Shown: positions 8,847 through 17,236 of the stretch, piece after piece
Layout of the letters: every line of letters starts with the position of its first letter
Numbering within the stretch: the first letter of the stretch is position 1
Origin: Rhodospirillaceae bacterium
GTDB taxonomy: Bacteria > Pseudomonadota > Alphaproteobacteria > MPNO01 > UBA2964
Length of the DNA stretch: 64,000 nt
Assembly: GCA_002720855.1 (NCBI GenBank)
Contig: PBIN01000014.1
Coordinates: 581,619 to 645,618, forward strand
Direction: 5' to 3'
Translations under genes and position numbers: made by a program
Notes under the pieces: model-generated
Database searches by the model: none
What the model was told of the DNA's origin: nothing
The model's input: only the letters and a program-made list of their open reading frames with translations

Positions 8847-9745
8847 CTTTCGCTTTTCTCCGCGTCTTTTGCTTCCTTGTGGACTAAGAAATAGGTACTG
8901 ACGAAGATGACAAAGGCGCCGACAGCGACCCAGGGCGAGAACGTCTCGTCCCATATCAGATAGGCGATTACGGCGATAAACGGCAGGCGCAGAAAGTCGA
9001 TGGGGAAACACACCGACGTGTCGATCAGGACCAGCGCTTTGCTCAGGCAAAAATGCGTAATGATCCCCGAAAAGCCGAGCAGTAAAAGCCAGGGAACATG
9101 ATGCCATTGCGGTGTAACCCAAAGATAGATCGCCGGTCCGATCAGGATTAAGCACTGGATCGCATTCATGGTGAAGACCATCGTGCTTGCGCTGTCTGTT
9201 TGCGACAGCACCTTGACCATGACGTTCTGGGCGGAAAAAAGCAGAGTGCCTAAAATAACCACCATTATCGGTAGGGTAACGGGGACGATACCTGGTCGAA
9301 CAACAATCAAGACACCCATAAAACTAATGGCCATACCAATCCACCGATATCGTTTGACCTTTTCGCCAATGGTCATAGCGGCTATCGCAGCAGTAATTGC
9401 CGGAATAGTGTATTCAACGGAAGTCACGACGGCGAGCGGCACGTAGATCACGCCAAAGAATACGCAATATTGCGCCCCCACATGTGTAGCGTTACGGACA
9501 AACTGAAGCCCTGGCCGTTTTGTTATCAGCGCTCTGATCCCCTGTTTCGGTATCATAATTACCGAAATGGCGACGAGCCCGATAACTGCGCGCAAAAACA
9601 ACAGTTCAGGCACTGAAATATCAGGTTTTAGAGCCCGTACCGCGATAACGATGCCGGCGAGCCCGCCGGTCGCAATAACCGTCCAGCCTATTCCACGGAG
9701 TGTTTCCGCGCGTGTCGCGTTTGCGGTGCTTTTCGGCTCGGTCAC
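8843..9745 (-). CDS. EamA/DMT-family transporter upstream of UbiD
   Basis: A 300-residue DMT carrier with two EamA halves and about ten membrane segments. It differs from the five-gene array: the C-terminal signature reads CFPIDFLRLPFIAVIAY and FSPWVAVGAFVIFVSTY. The tail is HKEAKDAEKSES. It is divergent from the UbiD gene at 9905, with 159 nt between them that must hold both promoters. A second DMT gene lies just beyond UbiD, so this decarboxylase is flanked by two related carriers. The link suggests transport of the UbiD substrate or product, which is inference. Confidence 0.88.
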   Translation of the reverse strand: MTEPKSTANATRAETLRGIGWTVIATGGLAGIVIAVRALKPDISVPELLFLRAVIGLVAISVIMIPKQGIRALITKRPGLQFVRNATHVGAQYCVFFGVIYVPLAVVTSVEYTIPAITAAIAAMTIGEKVKRYRWIGMAISFMGVLIVVRPGIVPVTLPIMVVILGTLLFSAQNVMVKVLSQTDSASTMVFTMNAIQCLILIGPAIYLWVTPQWHHVPWLLLLGFSGIITHFCLSKALVLIDTSVCFPIDFLRLPFIAVIAYLIWDETFSPWVAVGAFVIFVSTYFLVHKEAKDAEKSES

Positions 9746-9904
9746 AGAAGTGTTGTCCGTCGATTTTCAGAGAGTAAAGAAGGTTCTTTCTTCTCATGAC
9801 ATGAAATCGCTGATTTTGCCAGTATGACAGAGAAAGCGTGATTTACAGATGTTGCGCGTCGGCTTAATTTGACTTCAACAAATTTCCCCTGGGAGGCCCT
9901 TGCC

Positions 9905-11398
9905 ATGGACGGATCGCCGGTCAGCAACCTTAAACATGAAGTCACTTTTGACGATCTCCGCGAATATATTGAAGAAGTCGACAAACTAGGCGAATTGCGG
10001 CGAATCGAAGGGGCGACCTGGGAGGAAGATATTGGGCTCGCCGCGGAACTCCTGCTGCATAGCGAGACGGCTCCATGCGCGTTATTCGATGAAATCCCCG
10101 GTTATCCCAAAGGTCATCGGGTTTTCACGAATTTCTTCGGTGGGCGCCGCCAAAACATAACGCTTGGGTTTCCGCCGCATCTCTCGAAATTTGAGTTAAG
10201 TGTCGCTTTCAACAGGGCCTATCAAAGTGTGGTCAATAATCCACTGCCCTACGAGACAGTTGAAACTGGTCCGGTAATGGAAAATATCATGGAAGGCGAC
10301 GACGTAGATGTGTTCGCCTTTCCGACGCCGCTTTGGCATGAAGGGGACGGGGGCCGTTATATCGGCACCGGTTCCTTCAATGTGACGCGTGACCCCGAAG
10401 AAGACTGGGTCAATGTCGGCACATACCGTGTGATGGTTCACGATAAAAATACCGTTGGATTTTATATCTCGCCCGGTAAACATGGTCGTCTTCATCGCCA
10501 AAAATATATGGCGAAGAACAAACCGATGCCGGTTTGCGTTGTCGTTGGTATCGACCCGCTTAGCTTTCTGATGTCGTCTTCGGAAATTCCCTATGGGGTC
10601 TGCGAATTTGACATCATGGGCGCCTATCGCGGGAAACCTTTGCAATGCGTCGTTGGCAAGCACACCGGCTTGCCTTTCCCAGCAAACGCCGAAATCGTGC
10701 TCGAAGGTTTTTGCTATCCGGACAAGCTGCATTCTGAAGGCCCCTTCGGCGAATGGACCGGTTATTACGGCAACCCAGAACACAATGGGCCGACTCTGGA
10801 TATTAAGGCGATCTATCATCGAAACGATCCGATTATGCTTGGCTGTCCGCCACAACGTCCGCCAGAGGAACAGTCCCGTTACCGGGCGGTCGTACGATCG
10901 GCACTACTGAAGGAGCAGATCGAAGCGGTTGGCGTGCCCGATGTGCAGGTGGCCTGGTGCCATGAATGCGGCGGTGGTCGCATGTTCACTGCCGTATCGA
11001 TTAAGCAGCGCTACCCTGGCCACGCGACGCAGGCGGGTCAGATCGCATCGCAATGCCGTCTCGGTGCTTATGCCGGTAAGTTCGTTGTGGTGGTTGATGA
11101 CGATATCGACGCTTCAAATCTTGAAGAGGTGATGTGGGCCCTATGCTTCCGCGCTGATCCGGCAACGGATATCGATATCATCCAACGTGGCTGGTCAACG
11201 GGTCTTGATCCTTCGATCCATCCTGATCGCAAAGCCATTGGCGATACAACCAACAGCCGGGCGATCATAAATGCCTGCAAACCCTATCACTGGATCGACC
11301 GCTATCCGAAAGTGAATATGCCAGATCCGGAAACCTATCAGCGTGCTCAGGAAAAATGGGGCTGGTTGCTCAATAGCAATTCAGCGCCGGCAAACTAA
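9905..11398 (+). CDS. UbiD-family decarboxylase 1
   Basis: A 497-residue member of the UbiD family, enzymes that use prenylated FMN to decarboxylate (or reversibly carboxylate) aromatic or unsaturated acids in the cytoplasm. The presumed catalytic residues are Arg175 in VNVGTYRVMV and the two Glu of SEGPFGEWTGYY (278 and 283), matching the Arg-Glu-Glu network known from Fdc1. I start at ATG 9905 because GGGAGG at 9891-9896 sits eight bases upstream; an in-frame extension 36 nt longer lacks such a site. The sequence is close to UbiD 2 at 21880 and less like UbiD 3 at 41332. No ubiX-like gene is present in the window, so the cofactor must come from elsewhere. The substrate is unknown. Confidence 0.92.
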   Translation: MDGSPVSNLKHEVTFDDLREYIEEVDKLGELRRIEGATWEEDIGLAAELLLHSETAPCALFDEIPGYPKGHRVFTNFFGGRRQNITLGFPPHLSKFELSVAFNRAYQSVVNNPLPYETVETGPVMENIMEGDDVDVFAFPTPLWHEGDGGRYIGTGSFNVTRDPEEDWVNVGTYRVMVHDKNTVGFYISPGKHGRLHRQKYMAKNKPMPVCVVVGIDPLSFLMSSSEIPYGVCEFDIMGAYRGKPLQCVVGKHTGLPFPANAEIVLEGFCYPDKLHSEGPFGEWTGYYGNPEHNGPTLDIKAIYHRNDPIMLGCPPQRPPEEQSRYRAVVRSALLKEQIEAVGVPDVQVAWCHECGGGRMFTAVSIKQRYPGHATQAGQIASQCRLGAYAGKFVVVVDDDIDASNLEEVMWALCFRADPATDIDIIQRGWSTGLDPSIHPDRKAIGDTTNSRAIINACKPYHWIDRYPKVNMPDPETYQRAQEKWGWLLNSNSAPAN

Positions 11399-11428
11399 GA
11401 TTCTGCAAAATTCCTTGGGATAAGCCGG

Positions 11429-12370
11429 TCAAGGTTGATCGATTTGTTTTGCCTCGTAAATCGTCATGTAATAAGTCGATCCAGCGATGATCGCGGCGCC
11501 GACCCAAACCCATAAATCAGTTGTTTGATTGAAGACCAGATAGGCAATGCCTGCCGTAATCGGGAGCCGCAGATACTCGATGGGTTCGACAATTGTTGCT
11601 TCGGTGTGAACGAAGGCGCGGACCAGGCAGTATGGCGCCACCGTCCCTGAAATTGCCAGCAAAAGAAGCGCGGGTACATCCGCGAGATTAGGTGTCACCC
11701 AATCAAACCAAGAAAGCGGCACACCCGTTCCAGGAAATTTCACCGCCATAATCCAGCCGATTAACATCGAGATGCCAGCAAAAACGGTTAGGTTAAACTG
11801 ATAGTAGAAGGTCGTTGTGGTTGGGTGGTCTGTTTTTCCCAATGATCGGGTATAGATGGCAACACCAGCATAAGACAATGCTGATCCGAGAACCAGAAAC
11901 GCCGCTGGACCGATCGGCACCGCTCCGGGCCGCAGGATTACCAGCACGCCACCAAATCCGATGAGTGTGCAAGCAATGCGAACAAATCCTGGCCGCTCTC
12001 GCAAAAAGAACACAGCCAGGACAACTACCATGAGCGGGACCGTAAAATGCAGAGCAACTGCCTTGGCGATGGGTAAAAATGCCAAACCGGCAAACCACAT
12101 CCACATTCCAGCAAAATTCAAAAAATTACGTTGGAGATGGAACCCCAACCTGTTGGTCTGCCAAAAACGAACACCGCGCCAGGCAATGATGCCGAGCAAT
12201 ATCACGAGCCCGATGAGGTTCCTAAAAAATACGAGTTCGATCGCTGGAATATGATGCAAAAGGCGGACGGCGATCGGTACAAACGAGTGCGCCGTTGCCG
12301 CACCGACGCCCCACGCCACGCCGATAAGAACCTGATTGCCGGCAGCTGCACCGGGGATTGGGTGGGTCAT
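11429..12370 (-). CDS. EamA/DMT-family transporter downstream of UbiD
   Basis: A 313-residue ten-segment DMT carrier, convergent with UbiD 1 (30 nt between the stops). Landmarks are LPIAKAVALHFTVPLMVVV and FFLRERPG in the first repeat, and ATIVEPIEYLRLPITAGIAY with TDLWVWVGAAIIAGSTYY in the second. A loop of about 20 residues (AVKFPGTGVPLSWFDW) between segments 6 and 7 is longer than in the other copies. It is the seventh DMT gene within 10 kb. The substrate is unknown. Confidence 0.88.
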   Translation of the reverse strand: MTHPIPGAAAGNQVLIGVAWGVGAATAHSFVPIAVRLLHHIPAIELVFFRNLIGLVILLGIIAWRGVRFWQTNRLGFHLQRNFLNFAGMWMWFAGLAFLPIAKAVALHFTVPLMVVVLAVFFLRERPGFVRIACTLIGFGGVLVILRPGAVPIGPAAFLVLGSALSYAGVAIYTRSLGKTDHPTTTTFYYQFNLTVFAGISMLIGWIMAVKFPGTGVPLSWFDWVTPNLADVPALLLLAISGTVAPYCLVRAFVHTEATIVEPIEYLRLPITAGIAYLVFNQTTDLWVWVGAAIIAGSTYYMTIYEAKQIDQP

Positions 12371-12410
12371 TCAGTATCGCTCTTACATCTGTGCGATGGA
12401 TTGGTACAAA

Positions 12411-13697
12411 TTATCTATAAAGCCCGATAGATTTTATCCGACGGTCTATTTCGCTTATGACCTTTTTATATTTCGGGCTATTAACATCGCCGTACCGCTT
12501 ACGAAATTGTGCCGTTGCCATCCCTTCGGGCAGATCCGTGAAAATTGGGAAGAAACGGCGTTCGGAAGTTACAGTCGATATCACCCGCTGGAATTCGAGC
12601 GCTTTGCTACGACCTTTTGTAGCTTTTTTGGCGAATTGTACTCCCATCCGATCAGCACCAATGTCGGTGAAACTAAAGCCACTCTTTTTACCGGCTGCGT
12701 CTTTCACCTCTTTTAACTCGCCAATAATATTTGCGGCATTTTCGCCCCCTGTGAGGGCGAGTCCTACCGAAATGGCAAAATGTTGGACGAAATCGTGACG
12801 ACCGTTTAATCGAACTTGTGAGAGTTTCTTGCGACTGGATTTTTGTTGAGGCGTCAGGACTTTTCCTACGAATCTTTCAAACCGTGGGTCTCCGAAATAG
12901 AGGGATAACGCCAATAATGCCGCTTCGTTTTCCTTTACCGGATCACCTGAAACGGAACGCTTTCCCGCCAATTTAAATAATGGGCGTAAAAACTGCGTGA
13001 GTGAGACTTTGCTCTTCGAAGCCTGTTGTGATCCGAGTTTGTCCAACAGGCTATAATAGGGCTTCACAGCTTGTGGACTGCTCACCTGGATACGTTTTTG
13101 CGCTGCGGTCTTTAGGTCTCTTATAAGGTTTTTTGGTGGCTGAAACTTTACATAAATTGTTGGGCCAAGAACTTTCACTGCCCTTACGCTATCGAGAATG
13201 GGGTCAGCTTTACCCTTGCCGACAAGATTATCCAGCGCATAGCGGAGCGCGGGTCGTATAAACTGGCGCGGTATTTCGACTTTTCCGACATACATTTTGA
13301 AAAACCGCAATCCACGCGATGAAGATGCGATAATTGTACGAATATTGAGGTACTGTCCCAATGAGGTTTCAGGGATTTTTACCGAAATTCCAACCAATAC
13401 CCCGAAACGTGCTGCTTTAACTTGAGTGGCAACATTGTCAAGCGATCCCATTACGCCTTTCAGAACAGTGTTCAATTCTCGGGTTGTGGCGCGGATTTCG
13501 GTAATTCGCTCTGGCGGCATAAGGCGGGGATCATAGCGTTTCGCGAGCTGCTGAGCGTTTTTTAAATCCTGAAGATTAATTTCTCCGGGTCGTTTGAGTG
13601 CCGGGCGATCTTGGATCGCGTTCATTGCAATTGTGACTGGAACCGCAATAAAAATTGCAATGAGAAAAAGACCGCAGAGTTTAATAATACAGCCCAT
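12411..13697 (-). CDS. Membrane-anchored protein of unknown function
   Basis: A 428-residue protein with one N-terminal hydrophobic segment (CIIKLCGLFLIAIFIAVPV) that would anchor it in the inner membrane or serve as a signal, followed by a basic, mainly helical periplasmic part. Near residues 305-360 it has the string HDFVQHFAISVGLAL, then ELKEVKD, then SGFSFTDIGADRMG. This D-x-x-x-H ... KE-x-x-D ... D-x-x-A order resembles the YfiM/DUF2279 pattern, but I would not assign it without a profile search. It stands alone between a DMT gene and a permease gene. No function is assigned. Confidence 0.65.
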   Translation of the reverse strand: MGCIIKLCGLFLIAIFIAVPVTIAMNAIQDRPALKRPGEINLQDLKNAQQLAKRYDPRLMPPERITEIRATTRELNTVLKGVMGSLDNVATQVKAARFGVLVGISVKIPETSLGQYLNIRTIIASSSRGLRFFKMYVGKVEIPRQFIRPALRYALDNLVGKGKADPILDSVRAVKVLGPTIYVKFQPPKNLIRDLKTAAQKRIQVSSPQAVKPYYSLLDKLGSQQASKSKVSLTQFLRPLFKLAGKRSVSGDPVKENEAALLALSLYFGDPRFERFVGKVLTPQQKSSRKKLSQVRLNGRHDFVQHFAISVGLALTGGENAANIIGELKEVKDAAGKKSGFSFTDIGADRMGVQFAKKATKGRSKALEFQRVISTVTSERRFFPIFTDLPEGMATAQFRKRYGDVNSPKYKKVISEIDRRIKSIGLYR

Positions 13698-13781
13698 GAT
13701 GATGTCACTCTATTTCGCTGATTACGCTTTCAACAAATTCCGGCAATCCAGATAGGGTTTGTTCTATCAAACTGGGCGCTT

Positions 13782-15122
13782 TTATACCACGAGAACCGGA
13801 TTAATTGCCGAGAGAATCAAAGCACATATGATCCCGCCCAAAAATGCATAAACGAGATTGCTCCAGCTGAGAGCTTTCGTTAGGGGGATTTCAAACATCG
13901 TTGCGCCAGTCACCACAGAAAGACTACTTAGTGAAACAGCTGTACATAGCCCCCAGCCGACGAGAACAGCCTGCATAAGGATGAGGTCTGAAACACCCGT
14001 TGATACATTTGTGAATATTACCAATAGAATTGTGCCCGAAACGATCGAGTGAATCGCCATCACTCCCATTAAATTCATCGCCGTAATCACGACAAATATT
14101 ACGATCGTCGGCGTCAGGTTTAGATTTTGCAGCCATGCCAATAAACCCATATCGGGAAGTGCCGATTCGAAAACGATCCCAAGCACCGTTGCAAATGTTA
14201 GAATGGTAGTTTCCGGTCCGATCCTGGTAAGCCGCAGACTCGTTTCCTTCAACGCCGTAGGAATAGATCCGCCCTGTGAGAAATAAACCGCAAGCAGGCA
14301 TGGCACCGGCAATGCCAGCACAAGAGATTGCAGTGTTGAAAGACCGGTACTTACCGCCGTGCCCACTACGATAAGGGCGGCGATTGCAATTGACGGGGCA
14401 ATCGGGGCGAGTGTCTGCAGTGACCGCCAGAGCGCCAATAAGCCTCCGTGCCGGTCAAAACAGATGATTGACAGAATTATGCAAAGTGCGGAAAGACCCA
14501 ACCCCATCAACATGATCTGCCAGACAAGAACTTGCGGCAAATACTGGCTTGTTACTGCCATGCCAACAACAAACGGCGACCAGAGAGGAACCAGCGCCAT
14601 CCCTCGCATTGCTGCCAGGAAAACTTCCTGACGTTCATTCTCATTGGCGTTTCTACCCAGAATTGGCGCCATAATGGCGAACACCCCAACCTGCAGAATC
14701 GAACCGATAAGGAAGCCACCGACCACCAGTCCGCTATCTCTTCTTTCCCGGTCAAGGGCCGTAAACAAATTTCGTGCAACGCTCACCTCCCGGCGTTGGT
14801 CGGCAGTTGCCCGTAAGAGAACGATTGTCGCGAGAAATGCGGGGAAAATGGTCGCTCGTGCGAGGCCGACTTCAATGGCCTCCCATTTGCCGTATGTATG
14901 TGCCAAAACAACCGTGATGCTCACAAGAGCACCGCACAGAATTTTGACGCTTGCTGTTGCCTGGGGCAGAGCAATGATCGCTGTGCAGGCGAGAAGTACC
15001 GTCAATATTTGTGCAAGGCCTTGGCTGGGGAACAACGCCTGAATTACATTCAATACCCAAAGTGCACAAATCAGGATCACAAGGGCTTTGGCGAGAAATG
15101 ACAGGTTTGCGGGTGCGTTCAT
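13782..15122 (-). CDS. Polytopic membrane protein, putative permease
   Basis: A 446-residue protein with about twelve hydrophobic segments and short loops; the longest hydrophilic stretch (ATADQRREVSVARNLFTALDRERRDSG) is near residues 105-130. The paired internal halves, and the conserved-looking GMALVPLWSPFVVGMAVTSQ and MNLMGVMAIHSIVSG turns, recall anion or carboxylate permeases of the ion-transporter superfamily, but no family was recognised with certainty. There is no substrate-binding partner gene beside it. It is oriented the same way as the unknown gene downstream, with an 84-nt gap. Confidence 0.6.
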   Translation of the reverse strand: MNAPANLSFLAKALVILICALWVLNVIQALFPSQGLAQILTVLLACTAIIALPQATASVKILCGALVSITVVLAHTYGKWEAIEVGLARATIFPAFLATIVLLRATADQRREVSVARNLFTALDRERRDSGLVVGGFLIGSILQVGVFAIMAPILGRNANENERQEVFLAAMRGMALVPLWSPFVVGMAVTSQYLPQVLVWQIMLMGLGLSALCIILSIICFDRHGGLLALWRSLQTLAPIAPSIAIAALIVVGTAVSTGLSTLQSLVLALPVPCLLAVYFSQGGSIPTALKETSLRLTRIGPETTILTFATVLGIVFESALPDMGLLAWLQNLNLTPTIVIFVVITAMNLMGVMAIHSIVSGTILLVIFTNVSTGVSDLILMQAVLVGWGLCTAVSLSSLSVVTGATMFEIPLTKALSWSNLVYAFLGGIICALILSAINPVLVV

Positions 15123-15303
15123 CGCGGCGGGCTATGATCTCCCAGTCAATACTGGGTTAGAGAGAAATAATTACGCGGCGGTTGGTGCTAACGGTTCCGA
15201 TTATGGTGCCACGCAAAAACTTGTACCATTTTGCCCTATAAACTCCATATTTCATACTTAGCGTCCCAAAATTCGCTGATTCACTGACCAAGGAAAAATA
15301 GTT

Positions 15304-16005
15304 ATGACACACAGATTGCTCGCGGGATTTGCTTTAATGCTGACGGTCGTCGCGACATTTCCAGCTATTGCCGACGATGACGGAAAGCGATTTATCGCCG
15401 TGGAGGGGCGGGGAACAGTTACCACTATTCCCGATATAGCCACCATAAACACAGGTGTGACAACCCGCGCAGATACGGCTCGGGCAGCGTTATCGGCGAA
15501 TAATGCGGCAATGACGGCTTTATTTGATCGCCTTTCTAAACACGGTATCGACGACAAAGATATCCGAACAAGCAATTTCAGCGTGGCTCCCTTTTACGAA
15601 TCATATCAACGTAACAAACCCCGGCGGATCGCAGGATACCGGGCGACCAACCAGGTGACAGTTACCGTTCGCGACCTGAAGAAGCTTGGTGGCCTTCTCG
15701 ATTCTGTCGTTTCTGCAGGATCCAACCGCGTCAACGGCGTTCAGTTCGGTGTCGCGGAGCCAGAAAAGCTTCTCGATCACGCACGGAGACTGGCTGTCAA
15801 GGACGCGATGCGGCGCGCAAATATATTGGCGAATGCCGCCGGCGCTCAGCTTGGTAAAATTCTTCAAATACGGGAACGCGGCACGCGATTTCCGCAGCCT
15901 CGTTTGATGGCGGCGGACGCGTTGCGGAAAGCGGAATCAGTTCCTGTTTCTCGTGGTACGCAATCTCTGTCGGCCTCGGTGGCCATTCGTATCGCTCTGG
16001 ATTAA
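15304..16005 (+). CDS. SIMPL domain (DUF541, YggE-like) periplasmic protein
   Basis: A 233-residue protein with a clear signal peptide (HRLLAGFALMLTVVATFPAIA, cleavage before DDDG) and a single SIMPL/DUF541 domain. Family hallmarks are VEGRGTVTTIPDIATINTGV, IDDKDIRTSNFSVAPFYE, GYRATNQVTVTVRDL and AVKDAMRRANILANAAG. YggE-like proteins lie in the periplasm or outer membrane and have been tied to oxidative-stress tolerance; no enzyme activity is established. It converges on the MFS gene with only 9 nt between the stops. Confidence 0.9.
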   Translation: MTHRLLAGFALMLTVVATFPAIADDDGKRFIAVEGRGTVTTIPDIATINTGVTTRADTARAALSANNAAMTALFDRLSKHGIDDKDIRTSNFSVAPFYESYQRNKPRRIAGYRATNQVTVTVRDLKKLGGLLDSVVSAGSNRVNGVQFGVAEPEKLLDHARRLAVKDAMRRANILANAAGAQLGKILQIRERGTRFPQPRLMAADALRKAESVPVSRGTQSLSASVAIRIALD

Positions 16006-16014
16006 CGCCCAGAG

Positions 16015-17178
16015 TTATTTTCGTGCAATGAGATTCAATAAAATAAGGATCAGAATTCCGGCGCCGGACATCGCTGTCATGACGTGGAAGGCGCCACCAA
16101 CATATACTTCGTAAAGCCATCCTGAAGCCAACATCGCACAAGCCATTGTCGTGCCCACAGCGAAACTGGAATAAATACTTTGTGCTGTTGCTGTGAATTC
16201 GGCGGGGACTGATTTCGCGATGTAATATAACGCCGCGAGATGGGTTGCGCCAAACGTGAAGGCATGCAGCCATTGTACGATTATAAGTGCATAAACATCG
16301 GTAGTTGTGGCGAGGATAGACCATCGAATTATTCCTGCCAGGCCGCCCAAAGTCAGAAAGAAGACGGGACCAAACCGTTCAACATACTTGCCGGCGATCG
16401 CAAACAAAATGACTTCGGCGATAACGCCCTCTGCCCAAAGCGCGCCAATTGTAAATTCATCCAGGCCGTTGGCCTGCCAATGGAGCGTGGAAAAACCGTA
16501 ATACACAGCATGGCTGGCCTGAATCAGGCTTGCCGACAACATAAAGACAATCAGTCGATGGTTTCGAACTATGCACAACAATGGTTCCAGGAAACTTCGC
16601 GCACCTTTTATGGTGACTTTTGGTACGACATGACAACTTGCGACCATCACGACTAGAAGTGCAACAACCAGCCAAAGTATTAGGTCCGCGGGTTGTCCTT
16701 TCAGGAATTGTCCTCCAGCAAGAGTGGCAGCAATGAAAGTGAGTGAACCCCAGAGCCTTACCCTGCCGTAATCGACTGCGCCCTCCCGGACCTTGAGCAT
16801 CGTCACTGCATCGGCCATTGGCATTAGCGCAAAGAGTAGAATTGAAGAAACAACGCTAATGGCAAAAAGGCTCCAAAAACTTTCGGAAAAGAAAAACAGG
16901 ATATGCGTTAGGAATGCCCCCCAGCCTAGTAGGACAATCATGAGATTGCGCCGGCCATGGCGGTCTGCGCTTTGGGCAAGGAGCGGGTTAATCGCGGCAC
17001 GGCTCCAAGTTGCAACCGCCAATATCCATCCGATTTCACTAGGAGTGATGCCCTTGGAACTCAGCCAAAGCGGCCAGAATGGCATCAGAATTCCGATGAC
17101 GGCAAAAATGGCGCCGTAAAACAAAGAAATTCTGAGTGCCAACAATTTCAGGCTCCTAATGGATTGCGGGCTGTGCAA
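16015..17178 (-). CDS. MFS transporter, HcaT/MFS_1_like type
   Basis: A 387-residue twelve-segment major-facilitator protein of the type typified by the 3-phenylpropionate transporter HcaT. It shows FYGAIFAVIGILMPFWPLWL at the N-terminus and the loop 2-3 motif SADRHGRRNLM. A VDYGRVRLWGSLTFI stretch near residue 130 is typical of this subgroup. It probably moves a small organic acid or nucleoside by proton symport; the substrate is inferred only from the subgroup. It is divergent from the ThDP-enzyme gene, with 58 nt between the starts, so the two may share regulation. Confidence 0.85.
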   Translation of the reverse strand: MHSPQSIRSLKLLALRISLFYGAIFAVIGILMPFWPLWLSSKGITPSEIGWILAVATWSRAAINPLLAQSADRHGRRNLMIVLLGWGAFLTHILFFFSESFWSLFAISVVSSILLFALMPMADAVTMLKVREGAVDYGRVRLWGSLTFIAATLAGGQFLKGQPADLILWLVVALLVVMVASCHVVPKVTIKGARSFLEPLLCIVRNHRLIVFMLSASLIQASHAVYYGFSTLHWQANGLDEFTIGALWAEGVIAEVILFAIAGKYVERFGPVFFLTLGGLAGIIRWSILATTTDVYALIIVQWLHAFTFGATHLAALYYIAKSVPAEFTATAQSIYSSFAVGTTMACAMLASGWLYEVYVGGAFHVMTAMSGAGILILILLNLIARK

Positions 17179-17236
17179 TCAAACGATCGTGGGACATACT
17201 CGTCTTAAACCAAATCCGGATTCGGGGAGACCCACA

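Noticed and set aside
10196-10855. A 219-codon open frame antisense to UbiD 1
   Set aside because: It is a mirror of a strongly coding gene with all catalytic motifs on the plus strand; its own sequence resembles nothing.
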